DNA of 64,000 nt from Loigolactobacillus zhaoyuanensis. GTDB taxonomy: Bacteria > Bacillota > Bacilli > Lactobacillales > Lactobacillaceae. The notes under the pieces were generated by a model. The model ran no database searches. It had not been told where the DNA came from and was given only the letters and a program-made list of their open reading frames with translations. The number at the start of each line of letters is the position of its first letter. Position 1 is the first letter of the stretch. The translations under genes were made by a program, and so were the position numbers. The stretch covers positions 24,136 through 88,135 of the forward strand of contig NZ_RHOE01000003.1 in assembly GCF_003946385.1 (NCBI RefSeq). The letters run 5' to 3'. Positions 57,972 to 64,000 of the stretch are shown piece by piece.

Positions 57972-58916
57972 ATGTTAGCGGTTATGATCGGCTTGCTCAT
58001 TGGTATTGGATTACCGATGCAAACTAGTATTAATTCAAGGTTACGGCAATCGTTAGGCTCACCATTTTTAGCATCGTTAATTTCGTTTGCCTTAGGGACA
58101 GTTTTTTTGGCAGCAATCACGTTGATCGGTCAACACACATTATTAATTTCCGCAGTATTATTGCGGCAACAGCCTATCTGGTTGTGGCTAGGTGGTATTT
58201 TTGGGGTAATTTATCTAACCGGTAATATTTTGCTATTTCCTAAATTAGGTAGTGTACAGACGGTGATCATGCCGGTATTAGGCCAAATTATTGCTGGCTT
58301 GTTGATCGATAATTATGGTTTGTTTTATTCGTTGGCCACGCCTTTATCAGTGAGTCGCCTGTTAGGGGCTTTGCTAGTGTTGCTGGGAATCGTTGGAGCA
58401 GTCGGGCTTGATGATTGGTTAGCGCAACGGGGCAAAAAGATACACCAAGAAGCCGTAGTCGCAACGACGCACGGTGGTTTATGGTTGTGGCGCTTACTGG
58501 GAGTGCTTGCAGGGATGTTTAGCGCAACTCAAACGGCGATCAATGGACATTTAGGTCAAGTTTTAGGTTCAACGATGCAGGCTGCTTTTATTTCGTTTTT
58601 TGTGGGGACGGTGGCGCTGCTGATAGTTGTTTTGATTTTACGGCCTAAATTCCAATTTAAAAAAGGACAGTCACAACCGTGGTGGATGTGGATCGGCGGC
58701 TTGATCGGTGCTTTCTATGTTCTCGGTAACGTTTACTTGGTGCCGCTAGTGGGAACTGGCTTGGCGGTGGTCATTGTATTGGTTGGGTTGATGGTCGGCA
58801 GTTTGCTGATCGATCAATTTGGTTGGTTAGAATCACGACAGAATCCAGTTACGCGTGTACAGTTATTGAATTTGGCGGTGATGGTTGCCGGCGTAATGCT
58901 GATTCGATTGGTCTAG
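57972..58916 (+). CDS. DMT family transporter with two YdcZ (DUF606) domains
   Basis: 314 residues, ten predicted helices. The two halves repeat one another: GIGLPMQTSINSRLRQSLGSP at residues 11-31 and FSATQTAINGHLGQVLGST about 180 residues later, each followed by a similar helix pattern. DUF606 proteins often occur as two separate five-helix subunits; here they are fused head to tail. The substrate is unknown. Start ATG 57972 follows GGAGGGA. Confidence 0.85.
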   Translation: MLAVMIGLLIGIGLPMQTSINSRLRQSLGSPFLASLISFALGTVFLAAITLIGQHTLLISAVLLRQQPIWLWLGGIFGVIYLTGNILLFPKLGSVQTVIMPVLGQIIAGLLIDNYGLFYSLATPLSVSRLLGALLVLLGIVGAVGLDDWLAQRGKKIHQEAVVATTHGGLWLWRLLGVLAGMFSATQTAINGHLGQVLGSTMQAAFISFFVGTVALLIVVLILRPKFQFKKGQSQPWWMWIGGLIGAFYVLGNVYLVPLVGTGLAVVIVLVGLMVGSLLIDQFGWLESRQNPVTRVQLLNLAVMVAGVMLIRLV

Positions 58917-58925
58917 TGGTATAAT
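58917..58925 (+). promoter_or_regulatory. Promoter of the aldo/keto reductase gene (extended -10)
   Basis: TGGTATAAT, starting at the stop codon of the transporter gene. No -35 box was evident. Confidence 0.65.
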
Positions 58926-58962
58926 GGATGATATTCCAGTAGACAGAAAGGTGCATATTTCA

Positions 58963-59802
58963 ATGCAAAAAGAATTTACTTTTGATCCAGAGCTAACTGT
59001 TGATCGGTTAGGTTACGGGACGATGCAATTACCTGGCCAAGGCGTTTGGGGACCAGCAGCAGATGCCAAAAAAGCAGCAGCGGTGATCGTTGCTGCAATT
59101 GATGCGGGGGTCAACTTTATTGATACCGCTGATTCTTATGGACCGTTTTTCGCCAATCTATATTTGAAGGACGCCCTACAGCAACGGCCTGAGCATAAAG
59201 TTATGGTGGCGACTAAAGTTGGGTTTACTCGGCAAGGACCAAATCAATGGACGGCAGTTGGTAATCCGGCATACTTGCGGCAACAAGTGGAATTAAATTT
59301 ATTCAGTTTAGGCTTAGAGCAAATCGATTTGCTCCAATTACACCGAATTGATCCTGATTTTAGTATTGAAGAACAGGTAGGCGAACTGGCAGCGCTACAA
59401 AAAGAAGGTAAAATCAAGCATATTGGCTTGAGCCAAGTTTCTGTTGCCCAAATCAAAGCGGCCCAAAAAGTGGCGCCGATCGTATCAGTGCAAAATCGTT
59501 ATAATTTGATCGATCGTGCTGATGAAGCAGTGCTGGATTATGCGGAACAACAGCATATGGCTTTTATCCCTTGGTTTCCGTTGGCGACTGGTAAATTAAC
59601 CAGCGGCGATGCGTTAACAACGATTGCAACAAAATATAATGCTACGCCGGCACAAATTGCGTTGGCCTGGTTACTGCAGCGTTCACCGGTAATTTTACCG
59701 ATCCCAGGCACGTCCTCAGTTGATCATGTGCAGCAAAATATTGCGGCACAAGAAATTAAGCTTAGTGATGCTGATTTTGCACAGTTGAGCAAATTAGCTT
59801 AG
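58963..59802 (+). CDS. Aldo/keto reductase
   Basis: 279 residues, an NADPH-dependent TIM-barrel reductase. The tetrad is seen as Asp and Tyr in FIDTADSYG, Lys in VATKVG and His in LLQLHRID. The cofactor end is ILPIPGTSS. The best-known relatives are of the YdbC/oxidoreductase type, with broad carbonyl substrates. ATG 58963 is preceded by AAAGGTG; the upstream in-frame ATG 58924 overlaps the promoter. Confidence 0.9.
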   Translation: MQKEFTFDPELTVDRLGYGTMQLPGQGVWGPAADAKKAAAVIVAAIDAGVNFIDTADSYGPFFANLYLKDALQQRPEHKVMVATKVGFTRQGPNQWTAVGNPAYLRQQVELNLFSLGLEQIDLLQLHRIDPDFSIEEQVGELAALQKEGKIKHIGLSQVSVAQIKAAQKVAPIVSVQNRYNLIDRADEAVLDYAEQQHMAFIPWFPLATGKLTSGDALTTIATKYNATPAQIALAWLLQRSPVILPIPGTSSVDHVQQNIAAQEIKLSDADFAQLSKLA

Positions 59803-59842
59803 TGACTGATAACCAAGCTAATTAATGCTGAAAGTATAAACT

Positions 59843-59885
59843 TAGGATCAGACTGTAAGACACTTATGGTAGGGTCCTATTTTTA
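59843..59885 (+). terminator. Possible terminator after the aldo/keto reductase gene
   Basis: A 7-bp stem TAGGATC / GGTCCTA with a 23-base loop, then TTTTTA. Weak but well placed. Confidence 0.45.
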
Positions 59886-59933
59886 TCCAGTGATGCGGTA
59901 TACTAGAATCAGTGAAAATTACGGAGGGGAAAT

Positions 59934-60707
59934 ATGAATTATACATTTATCGGCGATATTCATTCGGCAGCGGACGACTTGGCCGTTTTATTGGCCGAGC
60001 CAACACTGCAAGCGAGTCAAGTGATTTTTTTAGGCGATTATCTTGATGGCATGCCTGTTGGTGAATTAGCACCATTAAAGGTGTTGGATTTGATCATGGC
60101 ACAAGTGAAAAATCATGCTGCTGTGGCATTATTAGGCAATCACGATGATTTCTGGGCACAAACCGCACTGGGTAATGAGTTGGCTTTTGATACGTGGAAG
60201 CGTAATGGTGGCCGTGCCACTTGGAAATTACTTGGGTTGCAGGGCGAGACGTTGCCGGCTATCAGTCAGCAGCTGAATCAGCCTCCGTTACTAGCGTACA
60301 CAAAGTTTTTGCAGCAGCTGCCAGTGACCTGGGAAAATGAGCATATATTGGCAGTCCATGCCGGTATTTATTGGGGCACAGCGGTGAAGCAGCAGGTCAA
60401 AGATGATCTGATCTGGATTCGCGATTCTTATTTTTTTGATGATCCAGCTAATCCAACCAATTGGCATCGCAACGACCTCGGAAAGGTGATCGTTACGGGT
60501 CACACACCAGTGCAAACTTTGACCACTACCAAGCAGGGTTACGTTAAAATGCAAGCTGATCCGGCTGATACGCCGCGCTACAACATTGATTCTGGCAGTC
60601 GTTCTGGTGCAGCCAATGGCGGTATTTTTGCGCTAACGTTAGCCACAGATGGGCAAGTCGTCAGCCGCCATTGGGTGGTTGGCGGTCAGCTACAGGCGGT
60701 TGAATAA
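59934..60707 (+). CDS. Metallophosphoesterase (serine/threonine phosphatase-like)
   Basis: 257 residues of the calcineurin-like family. Metal-binding motifs in order: FIGDIHSA, LGDYLDGMP, LLGNHDDF, VHAGIYWG and TGHTPVQT. The layout resembles bacterial PrpE/ApaH-like protein or dinucleotide phosphatases; the substrate is not clear. Start ATG 59934 follows GGAGGGG. It shares one base with the macrodomain gene (TAATG), so the two are coupled. A TATACT at 59899-59904 is the likely -10 box. Confidence 0.88.
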   Translation: MNYTFIGDIHSAADDLAVLLAEPTLQASQVIFLGDYLDGMPVGELAPLKVLDLIMAQVKNHAAVALLGNHDDFWAQTALGNELAFDTWKRNGGRATWKLLGLQGETLPAISQQLNQPPLLAYTKFLQQLPVTWENEHILAVHAGIYWGTAVKQQVKDDLIWIRDSYFFDDPANPTNWHRNDLGKVIVTGHTPVQTLTTTKQGYVKMQADPADTPRYNIDSGSRSGAANGGIFALTLATDGQVVSRHWVVGGQLQAVE

Positions 60708-61225
60708 TGGGAACGATTCGGATCATACGCGGCGATATTACTAAAATTAAAGTTGCAGCGATCGTTAATGCAGCTAACACTACATTGCTAGGTGGTGGAG
60801 GTGTTGATGGTGCGATTCATCGAGCAGCAGGGCCAGAATTATTGGCAGCTTGTCAAAAATTACATGGTTGTGCTACTGGCGAAGCTAAAATCACACCAGG
60901 ATTTCGTTTACCAGCTCAATTTATCATTCACACCCCAGGACCAATTTGGCGCGATGGCACCCAAAGTGAAGCCTGCTTACTGCATAATTCTTATCGCAAC
61001 AGTTTAGCTTTGGCGGCAGCGTATAATTGTCAAACAATTGCTTTTCCGTCACTGAGTACTGGCGTGTATCGCTATCCTTTAGCAGCCGCCGCTGTAATTG
61101 CGTTAACCACGATCCGCGATTTTTTAGCAGCGAATACCGTGATTCAGACGGTGACCATGGTTTGTTTTGATGCGACGACGTTGGCGGCTTATCAACAGGC
61201 ATACCAGCAGGTAGTTGGCAATTAA
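60707..61225 (+). CDS. Macrodomain protein (O-acetyl-ADP-ribose deacetylase type)
   Basis: 172 residues, a single MacroD-type domain. Motifs: GDITKIKVAAIVNAANTTLLGGGGVDGAIH, the ligand loop ISTG-like FPSLSTGVYRYP, and GPIWRDG. Such enzymes remove acetyl from O-acetyl-ADP-ribose or ADP-ribose from proteins. Pairing with a phosphoesterase suggests joint processing of ADP-ribose-type or phosphorylated signals, which is inference. Confidence 0.92.
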   Translation: MGTIRIIRGDITKIKVAAIVNAANTTLLGGGGVDGAIHRAAGPELLAACQKLHGCATGEAKITPGFRLPAQFIIHTPGPIWRDGTQSEACLLHNSYRNSLALAAAYNCQTIAFPSLSTGVYRYPLAAAAVIALTTIRDFLAANTVIQTVTMVCFDATTLAAYQQAYQQVVGN

Positions 61226-61236
61226 ACAGTAGAATC

Positions 61237-61279
61237 AAAAAAGCTGTGTACCACCATCAATGGCGGTACACAGCTTTTC
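61237..61279. terminator. Bidirectional terminator after the macrodomain gene
   Basis: A 17-bp stem (one mismatch) AAAAGCTGTGTACCACC with its complement, A- and T-runs on the two sides; it lies between convergent genes. Confidence 0.88.
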
Positions 61280-61289
61280 AACATGCGTG

Positions 61290-61502
61290 TTAGTCGGCAA
61301 CTACACTGGCGATATCGGTGCGCTGTAATTGCGTATGACCGCAACTAGAGGTGATAATATAACGTTCTGCAGCACCAATATTAAAAAAATTGCGGGCGGT
61401 AGTATTGATCACGGCGTCATCGGTGATGACTTTGACGCTATCGACCTGTTCTAAAATCAATTCTTCACCAGAATTCAGCATTAAAGTTAAAATTTTTACC
61501 AT
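61290..61502 (-). CDS. 70-residue protein of unknown function
   Basis: MVKILTLMLNSGEELILEQV, then strand-rich sequence to RTDIASVVAD. The alternation of hydrophobic and polar residues suggests a small beta-rich fold; a single Cys lies in SSCGHTQ. I do not recognise a family. Start ATG 61502 has AAGGAG 10 bases upstream. That site lies at the edge of an 11-bp inverted repeat. Confidence 0.65.
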   Translation of the reverse strand: MVKILTLMLNSGEELILEQVDSVKVITDDAVINTTARNFFNIGAAERYIITSSCGHTQLQRTDIASVVAD

Positions 61503-61513
61503 TATTTTGTGCT

Positions 61514-61540
61514 CCTTATATTTAGGTTTTAAATATAAGG
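61514..61540 (-). promoter_or_regulatory. 11-bp inverted repeat over the ribosome binding site of the 70-residue gene
   Basis: CCTTATATTTA and TAAATATAAGG flank five bases, with no mismatch. On the minus strand the arm ending in AAGG is the first half of the Shine-Dalgarno AAGGAG. It could be an RNA hairpin that limits translation or a dimeric repressor site. Confidence 0.55.
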
Positions 61541-61682
61541 TAATCTAAATAGATATGATAAGCAAAAATAACGCATGAAGTACAGGCTTAGTCAGCTGTT
61601 TGAATTTTAGTTACCTGAGTCAGCCTTTAGCTTAAATGTGCTAAAATAAGATTAATTAATGATACTAATAAAAGAGGGTCAA

Positions 61683-62267
61683 ATGATGCAAAAAATTGCG
61701 GTTTATTGTGGTGCGGCGCCCGGTAATGATCCAGCCTATCAGGCGGCGACGGTGCAACTAGCTGACTGGCTAGTTGCGAATCATTTAGAGTTAGTTTATG
61801 GCGGTGGCGGGGTTGGCCTGATGGGCTTGCTGGCAAATGAAGTATTGGATGCGGGTGGTCAAGTCCATGGCGTGATGGCACAGGAATTAGCCGAGCGCGG
61901 GGCAGCACTGACGAGGTTAACTGATTTAAAAATTGTTGCCAATATGGCGGTCCGCAAACAAACCATGTTAACGTTAGCCGATGGTTGTATCGCGTTACCT
62001 GGCGGGCCAGGTACTCTGGAAGAAATCATTGAGGCTTTTTCTTGGGCGCGGATCGGTGATAATACCAATCCCTGTGTTTTCTACAACGTTGCAGGTTACT
62101 ACGATCCTTTGAAGCAAATGTTTGATGATATGACACAGAAGGAATTTCTGACAACTACTGATCGGCAAAAACTGTTATTCACGGATTCATTAGCGGAAAT
62201 CTTAAAATTTATGAATAGTTATGTACCACCAAAAGTACGGACATACCCGCAGGTTAGCGGTTTATAA
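61683..62267 (+). CDS. LOG family protein (Rossman fold nucleotide-binding)
   Basis: 194 residues. YGGGGVGLMG and the diagnostic PGGPGTLEEIIEA place it in the TIGR00730/LOG family of nucleoside monophosphate phosphoribohydrolases (cytokinin-activating in plants; bacterial role mostly nucleotide breakdown). Two adjacent ATGs at 61683 and 61686 follow AGAGGG; either may serve. The open frame upstream has no site. Confidence 0.88.
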   Translation: MMQKIAVYCGAAPGNDPAYQAATVQLADWLVANHLELVYGGGGVGLMGLLANEVLDAGGQVHGVMAQELAERGAALTRLTDLKIVANMAVRKQTMLTLADGCIALPGGPGTLEEIIEAFSWARIGDNTNPCVFYNVAGYYDPLKQMFDDMTQKEFLTTTDRQKLLFTDSLAEILKFMNSYVPPKVRTYPQVSGL

Positions 62268-62268
62268 G

Positions 62269-62426
62269 CAAGCGGCATTATTAGTGGCATTAGGTTACAC
62301 TTTAGTCACCATCAGCCACAAATTTTGTGGTAAAAGTTCAGTTGGCAAAGTATCGGCGCGGGCCTTATTCTCTCAGTGGCAACGGTGATCTATCGCGGAC
62401 TGGTGGTGATATGTTTTTTTGCATAA
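62269..62426 (+). pseudogene. Decayed membrane-protein gene remnant
   Basis: Directly after the LOG gene, frame 62269-62388 reads QAALLVALGYTLVTISHKFC. A second frame from 62337 reads FSWQSIGAGLILSVATVIY, then RGLVVICFFA, and stops at 62424. Joined across one frameshift they give two membrane-like helices with a short loop, but no start codon with a ribosome binding site. I do not recognise the family. It may also be non-coding spacer. Confidence 0.35.
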
Positions 62427-62470
62427 AGCTAAAAGGCGGCGTGAACTATTTTTACGTGACTTGGGTAAGT

Positions 62471-62509
62471 GTTGGTCGTTATTGGGGCGATCACGACCAA
62501 CGATTTTTT
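62471..62509 (+). terminator. Terminator before the LysR gene
   Basis: A 9-bp perfect stem GTTGGTCGT / ACGACCAAC, 13-base loop, then GATTTTTT. Confidence 0.85.
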
Positions 62510-62511
62510 GG

Positions 62512-62541
62512 TTGATAAAGTTTCGTGTTGTGCCAGATAAT
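62512..62541 (+). promoter_or_regulatory. LysR gene promoter
   Basis: TTGATA, 18 bases, GATAAT. It directly follows the terminator T-run. Confidence 0.7.
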
Positions 62542-62558
62542 GCTAGTTGGAGGCCTTT

Positions 62559-63437
62559 ATGGAAATTCGTTTATTAAAATATTTTATCACTATCGCTGAA
62601 GAAGGCACGGTATCGCAAGCGGCACAAGTTTTGCATATTACGCAACCCACCTTGAGCCGTCAATTAAAAGAATTGGAAACTGATCTAGATACGCAATTAT
62701 TTACTCGGCAAAAGAATCGGCTGCATCTGACTGAAGCTGGTTTATTTCTAAAAAGTCGTGCTGAAGAGATTCTTGAATTGACCGATCAAACACAGCAGGA
62801 ATTTATTGATCGAAAAAAGCAGTTATTTAGCGGTCATATTGCACTTGGCTGTGTGGAGGCTGATAATTCAGATACTTTGTCGCTGATTTTGGAGGAATTT
62901 ATTGCTGATTATCCGGAAGTGACTTTTAGTATCTACACGGAAACAAGTGATGATATTGTGGAACGATTGGATAAAGGCTTGATCGACTTAGCAGTATTAT
63001 TGGAACCGATCAATACTGCTAAATATCACAAAATTGTGCTACCACGGACTGAACGCTGGGGCTTATTAGTCTCCAGCGAATCCTTTTTAGCTGAAAGTGA
63101 CGTGGTTCAGCCGGTTGACTTGATTGGGACGCCGCTACTAGTTTCCGGACGACCAGATGTGCAACAATTGGTAGCCGATTGGGTTGGACGGCCGCTAGCA
63201 AATCTAAATATTATCGGCAACTATAATCTTAGCTTCAATATTATTTCATTAGTACAGCGCCAAGTGGGATCTGCGGTCTGTATTGAAGGCGCCCCCCAGT
63301 ATGGGACTGGTACTAAATTTATTCCGTTTGCGCCGGCAGTCCAGACGAATTGTGTGCTGGCGTGGCGCCGTGAACGTGAAACTTCACCAGTAGTGCGCGA
63401 GTTTATCCATTATTTTCGCCGGGCATTTGAGAACTAG
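62559..63437 (+). CDS. LysR family transcriptional regulator
   Basis: 292 residues. The N-terminal helix-turn-helix is GTVSQAAQVLHITQPTLSRQLKELE. The C-terminal effector domain is of the periplasmic-binding type (GHIALGCVEADN onward). Start ATG 62559 has TTGGAGG upstream. LysR regulators of this type are often beside flavodoxin or oxidoreductase genes; the next gene downstream is a flavodoxin fragment, its likely target before disruption. Confidence 0.92.
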   Translation: MEIRLLKYFITIAEEGTVSQAAQVLHITQPTLSRQLKELETDLDTQLFTRQKNRLHLTEAGLFLKSRAEEILELTDQTQQEFIDRKKQLFSGHIALGCVEADNSDTLSLILEEFIADYPEVTFSIYTETSDDIVERLDKGLIDLAVLLEPINTAKYHKIVLPRTERWGLLVSSESFLAESDVVQPVDLIGTPLLVSGRPDVQQLVADWVGRPLANLNIIGNYNLSFNIISLVQRQVGSAVCIEGAPQYGTGTKFIPFAPAVQTNCVLAWRRERETSPVVREFIHYFRRAFEN

Positions 63438-63458
63438 TTGAGCTAGTTCTCTTTTTTT
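63429..63458 (+). terminator. LysR gene terminator, overlapping the stop codon
   Basis: A 9-bp stem GAGAACTAG / CTAGTTCTC with loop TTGAG, then seven T. The left arm contains the last two codons and stop of the regulator. Confidence 0.9.
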
Positions 63459-63558
63459 ATGCTTAAAAAGCATAGAACGATTATAAATAAGCATTAGACG
63501 TATATACTTTTAGGCCGTATGCTAATAGGCGTAAGTTAAGTAAAAGGTGGCGAACGAA

Positions 63559-63861
63559 TTGACGGTGGTGATCTATTTTTCCCATGCCGGCCAAAATAAG
63601 CAACATGGTGCAGTCCAATATATTAATAGTGGCAATACGGCACTGGTTGCACAAAAGTTGGCGGCGCAGCTAGATTGCCGCTGTCTTGCGTTGCAAGCTA
63701 GCGTGCCGTATTCAACTAATTACGCTGTAACTTTACAACGAGCGAAGACCGAATTAGCCCAACAAGTGACAGTAGCAGCGCAACCGTTAATTGCTGATCT
63801 AACTGCGGAAAAGAAAATTTTTATTGGTTTTCCGATTTGGTGGGGGACGTTATGGGCCTAG
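63559..63861 (+). pseudogene. Flavodoxin-like protein, truncated at the IS boundary
   Basis: About 100 residues, TVVIYFSHAGQNKQHGAV to FIGFPIWWGTLWA and stop. The FMN-binding start (YFSHAGQN) and the GFPIWWGTL loop are those of flavodoxin_4-type proteins, which normally continue for another 50-70 residues. The sequence turns into insertion-sequence DNA right after GFPIWWGTL, so the gene is broken. The start is TTG 63559, 8 bases after AAGGTGG, rather than the GTG at 63547 that lies within that site. Confidence 0.8.
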
Positions 63862-64000
63862 AATAAAAAGTGTACAAGTTAAATAGAGACTCTGATTTAG
63901 TATAATTAAGGAAGTAAATTGGAGGATCAAATAATGACGAAGCACAGTTATGACAAGGAATTTAAGGAACAGGCCGTTCAGTATTACTTAGATAACAAGG
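63850..64000 (+). mobile_element. Left end of an IS3-family insertion sequence
   Basis: The flavodoxin frame breaks off at about 63850-63865. From there the sequence is non-coding to a TATAAT (63900-63905), then GGAGG and a transposase OrfA. The exact terminal inverted repeat and target duplication cannot be set without the right end, which is outside the window. Confidence 0.7.
63934..64000 (+). CDS. IS3-family transposase OrfA (partial)
   Basis: It begins MTKHSYD and continues KEFKEQAVQYYLDNK up to the window edge. This is the opening of the OrfA helix-turn-helix proteins of IS3-type elements. GGAGG lies 8 bases upstream. Only 22 codons are visible. Confidence 0.75.
   Translation, partial: MTKHSYDKEFKEQAVQYYLDNK

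Noticed and set aside
62327..62515. 62-codon frame between the LOG and LysR genes
   Set aside because: No ribosome binding site, runs through a rho-independent terminator, unlike any protein I know.

Overview
The window is a chromosomal segment from a low-to-mid GC Firmicute, almost certainly a member of the Lactobacillaceae. The evidence is the gene content and order: ftsW-pyc-ylbF-ylbG-rsmD-coaD-sepM-comEA-comEB-comEC-holA-rpsT, then rpsO, dapA-rnjB, tuf-tig-clpX-engB, a full pur operon with PurBox-like sites, fruRKA, obgE, a CiaRH-like two-component system, rnz-recJ-apt and a mevalonate-type HMG-CoA synthase. Shine-Dalgarno sequences are strong (GGAGG), and TTG and GTG starts are common. 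No rRNA, tRNA, CRISPR array or prophage was seen. The only mobile element is the left end of an IS3-type insertion sequence at the right edge. The species cannot be named from sequence alone.

Layout. 1-16.9 kb: cell division (ftsW), anaplerosis (pyc), RNA/ribosome and CoA genes, the competence uptake genes comEA/EB/EC, holA, the two ribosomal protein genes rpsT and rpsO transcribed divergently, then dapA, an RNase J2-like gene and a TPR protein. 16.9-22.4 kb: tuf, tig, clpX and engB, each with its own promoter or terminator, and a MazG-like gene. 22.4-24.5 kb (minus strand): a probable queT operon under a preQ1-I-type riboswitch. It runs through a 105-bp tandem repeat carrying two copies of a 15-codon reading frame into a DUF2829 (Tad2-like) gene and a translationally coupled SDR gene. 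24.6-28.9 kb: a GlnPQ-type amino acid importer and uvrC. 29.0-40.5 kb: purEKCSQLFMNHD, tightly overlapping, which takes PRPP to IMP apart from the adenylosuccinate lyase step (purB is not in the window).

40.5-44.2 kb (minus strand): fructose PTS operon fruR-fruK-fruA. 44.2-50.1 kb: a 670-base intergenic stretch holding direct repeats that end at the obgE ribosome binding site, then obgE, an OatA-like acyltransferase and a CiaRH-like pair. 50.3-55.4 kb: rnz, SDR, lapA, recJ, apt. 55.4-57.0 kb (minus strand): mvaS and a membrane protein, separated from apt by a perfect 44-bp palindrome that also encodes both C-termini. 57.3-64 kb is a looser accessory region of small genes: a cytochrome-b5-like protein, a 38-residue membrane peptide, a double YdcZ transporter, an aldo/keto reductase, a phosphoesterase with a macrodomain, a 70-residue unknown, a LOG protein, a decayed gene, a LysR regulator, and a flavodoxin truncated at the IS boundary.

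The most unusual part is the queT / repeat / DUF2829 / SDR transcription unit. Next come the obgE leader repeats and two small-protein genes whose ribosome binding sites lie in inverted repeats.
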